Shown piece after piece: positions 59,242 to 64,000 of a stretch of DNA of 64,000 nucleotides. The notes beneath the pieces were generated by a model. It was given only the letters and a program-made list of their open reading frames with translations. It was not told where the DNA came from and ran no database searches. The position numbers and the translations under genes are program-made. The DNA comes from Gemella massiliensis. GTDB taxonomy: Bacteria; Bacillota; Bacilli; Staphylococcales; Gemellaceae. Each line of letters starts with the position of its first letter. The stretch's first letter is position 1. Location of the stretch: positions 595,344 to 659,343 of the forward strand of contig NZ_LT635546.1 in the NCBI RefSeq assembly GCF_900120125.1. Reading direction: 5' to 3'.

Positions 59242-60420
59242 CTATTTATTAATAAATTTTGTTATTCTCTCTACAGCTTCTTTTATATTTTCAATACTTG
59301 TTGCATAACTTATTCTAAAATAATCATTATATGCCGAACCGAATGCAGTCCCCGGGATTACACCAACTTTGGCTTCTTTCGCTAACAACTTACAAAAATC
59401 CATTGCACCTAAACTACTATATTGTTCAGGGATTTTTGCAAAAATATAAAATGCACCCTCTATTTCCGGAATTTCAAATCCTAATTCACGAAGTTTTGGA
59501 ACCATATAATCTTTTCTTTCACGATAAGTTTCTATCATGTGTTGATTATATTTTTCCACCTCTTCATTTTCCAATGCCTCTACTGCTGCATCTTGAATAA
59601 ATGTCGCTGCCCCTGATACGGTAAATAAATGGAAAACACCGATTTTTTTAATCATTGCCTCCGGCGCTGCAATAAAACCTACACGCCACCCTGTCATAGC
59701 ATGTGATTTTGATAATCCACTGATTAATACCGTTTGCTCCGGAATAAATGTAGCTAATGAAGTATGTTTATAGTCATATGTTATATCTCCATAAATTTCA
59801 TCACTCACTACAAAAATATCATATTTTTTCAAAACATCCGCTATAGCTTCAACTTCATCTCTAGTATAAGATACACCGCTTGGGTTATTCGGATAGTTAA
59901 TTAATAAAGCTTTAGCATTAGGATTTTCTGATAAAACTTTATCCAATTGTTTCGGTGTCAGCTTAAATCCATTATCAACAGTATCTATGAATTTAATATT
60001 ACATTTATTTAAAATACCTACACCTTCATAAGCAGAAAAATATGGCGTTACAATTAAAATAGTATCTCCCTCATTAGTTATCGCAGATATTGTATGTTCT
60101 ATAGCTGCAGATGCCCCTATCGTAACAATAACTTCATCAGGTAAATAGTTCAATCCGAATTTATTTTTTAAATTTTTTGCCCATGCAGTTCTTAGTTCTA
60201 CAATACCGTTATTTACAGAATAATGTGTTCTATTATTATCTAAAGCATTTTTTGCAGCTTCTTTAACTTCTTCTGCGGTATTAAAATCCGGCTCCCCTAA
60301 CGTCAATTTTATAATACCGTCTATTGTTGAAGCAAATCTGTCAAACTCCCTTATCGGAGATCCTGTTAAATTCGCAAGTGATGTATTAAACTTATTTTCT
60401 AATGACTTTTTTATTTCCAT
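59242..60420 (-). CDS. class I/II PLP-dependent aminotransferase (aromatic/aspartate type)
   Basis: A 392-residue fold-type I aminotransferase. PLP-binding features: GASAAIEHTISAI, NYPNNPSGVSYT, VVSDEIYGDITY and the Schiff-base lysine in ISGLSKSHAMTGWRVGFIAA near residue 231. Related to AraT/PatA-type enzymes; amino-acid preference cannot be read. Lies 13 bases before tmk, perhaps cotranscribed. Confidence 0.9.
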   Translation of the reverse strand: MEIKKSLENKFNTSLANLTGSPIREFDRFASTIDGIIKLTLGEPDFNTAEEVKEAAKNALDNNRTHYSVNNGIVELRTAWAKNLKNKFGLNYLPDEVIVTIGASAAIEHTISAITNEGDTILIVTPYFSAYEGVGILNKCNIKFIDTVDNGFKLTPKQLDKVLSENPNAKALLINYPNNPSGVSYTRDEVEAIADVLKKYDIFVVSDEIYGDITYDYKHTSLATFIPEQTVLISGLSKSHAMTGWRVGFIAAPEAMIKKIGVFHLFTVSGAATFIQDAAVEALENEEVEKYNQHMIETYRERKDYMVPKLRELGFEIPEIEGAFYIFAKIPEQYSSLGAMDFCKLLAKEAKVGVIPGTAFGSAYNDYFRISYATSIENIKEAVERITKFINK

Positions 60421-60605
60421 AATTTCTTACCTCTCTCCATGTTTTATACTATTCATTTTAACACATTTCATAGAAAATTAAAATTCAAATAATATCCTAT
60501 ACTAAAATAATTTTTGTAAAATTTTTAGTTTAGAATACAACTTTATATTTAATACTTAAAAAAATCTCAACCCACTTTTAATATTCAGAAAATTTAAAAA
60601 AACTA

Positions 60606-60634
60606 TTGCAATATTTTTTCATTAGTATTATAAT
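60606..60634 (+). promoter_or_regulatory. ilvE promoter
   Basis: TTGCAA (60606-60611), 17 bp, TATAAT (60629-60634), about 60 bases before the ATG. No T-box or attenuator is visible in the short leader. Confidence 0.75.
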
Positions 60635-60696
60635 GATAGAAAATAAGTAATTATTTATTATTTTTTAAAACATATAACATACGAAGGAGTAATTTT

Positions 60697-61776
60697 ATGA
60701 ACAAATTAACAGTAAAAGATATTGAATTAAATCTTACTAGCCATCCAAAAGAAAAAACACCTGATGATAAACTAGGCTTCGGGCAAGTTTTTACCGACCA
60801 TATGTTTGTAATGGATTGGGACACGAAACGTGGTTGGCATAATCCTAAAATCGTCCCCTATGGACCGCTAGCTATCTCACCTGCACTAAATACTTTACAC
60901 TATGGTCAAAGCATCTTCGAAGGTATGAAAGCATATATTGCAAATGGTGAACCGGTATTATTTAGACCTGAAGAAAACTTCAAACGCCTTAATAATTCTG
61001 CCGATCGTATCGCCCTACCGAAACTTGATGAAGAATTTGCCTTAGCCGCTTTAAAAAAATTATTGCAAATTGATAAAGAATGGATTCCTAAATCAGAAGG
61101 AACATCTCTTTATATCAGACCACTTATGTTTGGTGCCGAAGAAGCGTTAGGCGTTCACCCTAATAATAAAGTAAAATTCATTATTATGCTGTCGCCGTCA
61201 GGAAGTTACTTTAAATCCGGCTTACAACCAAATAAAATCTTCGTAGAAAATGAATATGTTCGTGCAGTTCGTGGTGGTTTCGGCTTTGCAAAAACTGCAG
61301 GAAACTATGCCGGTTCATTAAAAGGGCAGGCAAAAGCACAAAAACTCGGATATTCTCAATCATTGTGGTTAGATGGTGTTGAGCAAAAATACATTGAAGA
61401 AGGTGGGGCGATGAACATCTTTTTCAAAATTGACGGTAAATTTATTACACCTGAACTAAATGGTTCTATTTTACCGGGTATTACTCGTGATTCAGTGATT
61501 AAATTATTACGTTCTTTAGGTGAAACTGTTGAAGAAAGAAAACTTGCACTAACAGAAGTATATGAGGCATATGATAACGGAAAACTTGAAGAAGTATTTT
61601 TATCTGGGACAGCAGCAGTTATTGCGCCCGTTGGAGAACTGTTTGACGGTACCAAAAAATTAGAGATAACCACTGAAGCCGGTGAATGGACTACTAAAGT
61701 TTATGAACAATTAACAGGTATTCAGCTTGGAAAAGTAGAAGATACTTTCGGTTGGGTTACTAAAGTAGAAGAATAA
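60697..61776 (+). CDS. ilvE: branched-chain amino acid aminotransferase
   Basis: A 359-residue fold-type IV PLP enzyme converting branched 2-oxo acids and their amino acids. Features: LHYGQSIFEGMKAY, GGFGFAKTAGNYAGSLKGQAKAQ with the PLP lysine, EEGGAMNIFF, NGSILPGITRDSVIKLL and FLSGTAAVIAPVGEL. CGAAGGAG precedes the ATG. Single-gene unit. Confidence 0.96.
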   Translation: MNKLTVKDIELNLTSHPKEKTPDDKLGFGQVFTDHMFVMDWDTKRGWHNPKIVPYGPLAISPALNTLHYGQSIFEGMKAYIANGEPVLFRPEENFKRLNNSADRIALPKLDEEFALAALKKLLQIDKEWIPKSEGTSLYIRPLMFGAEEALGVHPNNKVKFIIMLSPSGSYFKSGLQPNKIFVENEYVRAVRGGFGFAKTAGNYAGSLKGQAKAQKLGYSQSLWLDGVEQKYIEEGGAMNIFFKIDGKFITPELNGSILPGITRDSVIKLLRSLGETVEERKLALTEVYEAYDNGKLEEVFLSGTAAVIAPVGELFDGTKKLEITTEAGEWTTKVYEQLTGIQLGKVEDTFGWVTKVEE

Positions 61777-61782
61777 AGTATT

Positions 61783-61825
61783 AAAGAAGGAAACTAAAAC
61801 AACTAGTTTCCTTCTTTATTTTTAT
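61783..61825. terminator. ilvE terminator
   Basis: AAAGAAGGAAACTA / TAGTTTCCTTCTTT stem (14 bp) followed by TATTTTT; also usable from the other side. Confidence 0.88.
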
Positions 61826-61850
61826 AGCTTTGTCTATTATTTTAAAAATT

Positions 61851-62645
61851 TTAATTTGTTTTTTTCTTATATGCTAATGTGTAAAGTCCTGCTACTAAAA
61901 TTGCTCCACCTAGAAAATTCCCTAAGAAAATAACTCCCATATTTTCGGCAAACTGTGCAAATGTAATATTTGCACCACCAAACATTGCAGCCGGTATTAC
62001 AAACATGTTAGCAACGACGTGCTGAAACCCAACAGCTACGAAAGTCATTATTGGAAACCATGTTCCAAGTATTTTCCCACTGACATCTTTAGCACAGAAT
62101 GATAACCATGCACCCATTCCAACTAACCAGTTACAACCAACACCTGAAAATATACCTTGCCAAAATGTTGAATTAATTTTTGCTTCTGCTGTGACTAACG
62201 TTTTTTCAAAAATTACCCCTTCGGTAAGTCCGGTAACATGTCCTAAAAAATACGCAACGAAGATTGCTCCTACTAAATTAGCAAGTGTTATTATAATTAA
62301 ATTTTTCACAAAAAGTTTTAAACTTACTTTTTTATTAAAAAATGCCAATGTCACCGCCATCATATTACTGGTAATCAATTCTCCACCACCAACCAGAATA
62401 CAAATAAGTCCAATTGGAAAAACAGCAGCACCTAATAAAACACCTAATCCCGCCCATTCATGGGGTATAGAACCGGCTATTCTAAGATAAGCTAAATATC
62501 CCACCGAGATAAATGCTCCACCTAAAAACCCTAAACTTAGCATATATTTTAGGCTACCGTTGGCTTTCATAACTCCTTTTTTACTAGTGTATTCGTATAA
62601 TTCCTGTGGCTCTAAATAAGCCTTTGTGTGCATAGCTTCTGCCAT
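61851..62645 (-). CDS. formate/nitrite channel family protein
   Basis: A 264-residue FNT-family membrane channel, forming pentamers that pass formate, nitrite or related anions. Six membrane segments; LVGGGELITSNMMAVTLAF (with the conserved T-S-N-M), NLVGAIFVAYFLG, GVGCNWLVGMGAWL and GFQHVVANMFVIPAAM with the central His are typical. Substrate (FocA versus NirC) not decidable. Confidence 0.92.
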   Translation of the reverse strand: MAEAMHTKAYLEPQELYEYTSKKGVMKANGSLKYMLSLGFLGGAFISVGYLAYLRIAGSIPHEWAGLGVLLGAAVFPIGLICILVGGGELITSNMMAVTLAFFNKKVSLKLFVKNLIIITLANLVGAIFVAYFLGHVTGLTEGVIFEKTLVTAEAKINSTFWQGIFSGVGCNWLVGMGAWLSFCAKDVSGKILGTWFPIMTFVAVGFQHVVANMFVIPAAMFGGANITFAQFAENMGVIFLGNFLGGAILVAGLYTLAYKKKTN

Positions 62646-62737
62646 AATTATTTTTCTCCTTATTTTTTAACTATAGCCATTATACAACATTAAAGTAGTT
62701 TTTTCAATCTGTTTTATAATAAGTTATTAAAACAATA

Positions 62738-62782
62738 AAAGATAATCTAAAATTCAATTTCAACTTTAGATTATCTTTTTTA
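62738..62782. terminator. brnQ terminator
   Basis: AAAAGATAATCTAAA / TTTAGATTATCTTTT stem, 15 bp, T-run on both strands, immediately before the brnQ stop codon. Confidence 0.88.
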
Positions 62783-64000
62783 CTATTTACTTTCTTTTTT
62801 TATTAAGTTCAATAATATTCCTAAAACAAATCCTAATATCGCAAAATTAATCCATGCAAAAACACCTTGAATTGGTAAGAATTTCACTAAAAAATTATCA
62901 ATAACCGGTACAGAAGTCCCTATAGTTGAAGTTACTGTTGTATATAAACTGAAAAGTCCTGTCAATAATGCTGTACTTGCATAAACAATTTTTTTCCCGC
63001 CGAATAGATTATTTAAGAATCCTAATGCAATCAATACCATAGTTAGTGGATACAATAATACCAATACTGGAACTGCCCCTTTAATAATCGCCGCTAAACC
63101 ATAATTACCAATTGCAAATGAAAACACTGTTAGTATTATTGCATATACTTTGTAGTCAATTTTAGGATATAATTTATTGAAATATGTTGAACACGCCGTT
63201 ACCAGCCCTACACTTGTTGTTAAACAAGCCAACAGTACAATAATAAACAATAATACTTTTCCTACATTACCGAAGTAATATGTTGTTGCACCTGTTAGAA
63301 CTCCTGCTCCTGTTTTTTGTAGACCTAAGATCGATACCGATGTTGCACCGATATTTGAAATAAAGATATATACCAATGCTAATAAAAGTGCAGCAATTAG
63401 TGCAGATTTTAAAGTATTTTTTGCCACTTCTTCTTTTGTTTTTGCTCCATATAATTTTACGGCATTAATAACAATAATTCCAAATACCAGCGAAGCTAAA
63501 GCATCCATAGTATTATATCCTTCCATTAAACCGCTGGTAAATGCCAAACCATTTGTTGCATACGTTTGTGTTGGAGCTTGATAACTTCCCATTGGTTTTA
63601 CTAGTGATGCAATTATTAAAATAATCATAGATAATAATAAAACCGGTGTAATCATTGTACCTATTCTGTCAACAAGTTTATTAGGATTAATAGCAAGCCT
63701 TAACGTTGCCCCCATAAACAAAGCTAAAAATATTGCCTGTACATATATTGTATAGTTTGCCGGTATAAAACTCGATAAACCTAATTCAAAAGTAGTAGTT
63801 CCTGTTCTGGGAATTGCAAAAAATGGTCCAATAGTTAAATATAATAACGTAGTAAATAATATACCAAATGTTTTCCCTGCTCTACTAGATAATTCTAATA
63901 AATCTTGAGCACCTGAATAACCCATAACTAAAACCCCAAGTAGAGGTAATCCCACTCCCATTATAATAAACCCAATCATCGCAATAGGCAAGCGATCTCC
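62783..64000 (-). CDS. brnQ: branched-chain amino acid:cation symporter, 5' end outside window
   Basis: LIVCS-family transporter for Leu/Ile/Val. About 405 residues are visible. The frame is open to base 64000, where G-D-R-L-P-I-A-M-I-G matches the region before FIIMGVGLPLLGVLVMGYSG of BrnQ, so roughly 35 residues are missing. Other signatures are FAIPRTGTTTFELG and LACLTTSVGLVTACSTYFNKLYP. About 11 membrane segments remain. It may work with ilvE nearby in branched-chain metabolism. Confidence 0.92.
   Translation of the reverse strand, partial: GDRLPIAMIGFIIMGVGLPLLGVLVMGYSGAQDLLELSSRAGKTFGILFTTLLYLTIGPFFAIPRTGTTTFELGLSSFIPANYTIYVQAIFLALFMGATLRLAINPNKLVDRIGTMITPVLLLSMIILIIASLVKPMGSYQAPTQTYATNGLAFTSGLMEGYNTMDALASLVFGIIVINAVKLYGAKTKEEVAKNTLKSALIAALLLALVYIFISNIGATSVSILGLQKTGAGVLTGATTYYFGNVGKVLLFIIVLLACLTTSVGLVTACSTYFNKLYPKIDYKVYAIILTVFSFAIGNYGLAAIIKGAVPVLVLLYPLTMVLIALGFLNNLFGGKKIVYASTALLTGLFSLYTTVTSTIGTSVPVIDNFLVKFLPIQGVFAWINFAILGFVLGILLNLIKKESK

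Overview
The window is a low-GC Firmicute chromosome segment, very AT-rich with strong Shine-Dalgarno sites and consensus TTGACA/TATAAT promoters. A complete siphophage-type prophage of about 39.5 kb interrupts it. The host genes (type B RNase P RNA next to a YpsC-like rRNA methyltransferase, rpoZ-gmk, dnaG-rpoD, a tmk/holB/yabB/yazA/rsmI cluster, trkA/trkH, ilvE, formate/nitrite channel, BrnQ) fit the Bacillales/Lactobacillales. Gemella is my best guess from the gene content, but nothing in the sequence proves the genus.

Left chromosomal part (1-10058): a 5'-truncated TcyP-like symporter, an Rrf2 regulator, rlmL/ypsC, rnpB, rpoZ, gmk, an amino-acid permease, and a sulfur pair made of a CoA-disulfide-reductase/rhodanese fusion and a YeeE/YedE transporter. 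The sulfur pair has a strong promoter and a leader of about 490 nt that can encode a 30-residue peptide. A gene-free AT-rich stretch then carries two hairpin terminators.

Prophage (10059-49594): it is inserted in the last codons of rpoD. The left att copy still spells K-G-F-M-E-stop and differs from the copy in rpoD by one synonymous base. The two hairpins left of it are probably rpoD's original terminators, now 39.5 kb away. Read from the right end: integrase, ImmA-type protease and CI-like repressor on +; then, mostly on -, Cro-like and small early genes, dUTPase, ERF annealing protein, SSB, a replication initiator containing five palindromic iterons (likely origin), antirepressor, RusA, methyltransferase, YopX-type genes, an ArpU-type late regulator, HNH nuclease, terminase, portal, protease, capsid, connector genes, tail tube, tail chaperone with a -1 frameshift, tape measure, Dit, tail-tip protein with an S74 chaperone, two holins, a DUF2335 pair and a CHAP-SH3 endolysin. 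At the left end lie a small HTH operon and gene fragments.

The less usual content is RNA and small peptides. A strongly promoted structured RNA in the lysis region (about 13412-13626) has a 12-nt copy of the 16S rRNA anti-Shine-Dalgarno tail. There are two good type I toxin-antitoxin candidates (33899-34207 and 11372-11624) and a third promoter/hairpin element (10546-10640). The lysogeny promoters face each other and overlap by about 100 nt. TerL and the HNH nuclease appear to start at CTG and ATT.

Right chromosomal part (49577-64000): rpoD, dnaG, trkA-trkH, a membrane protein with a histidine-kinase-like helix, rsmI, a GIY-YIG protein, trmN6, holB, tmk, an aminotransferase, ilvE, a formate/nitrite channel and a 5'-truncated brnQ.
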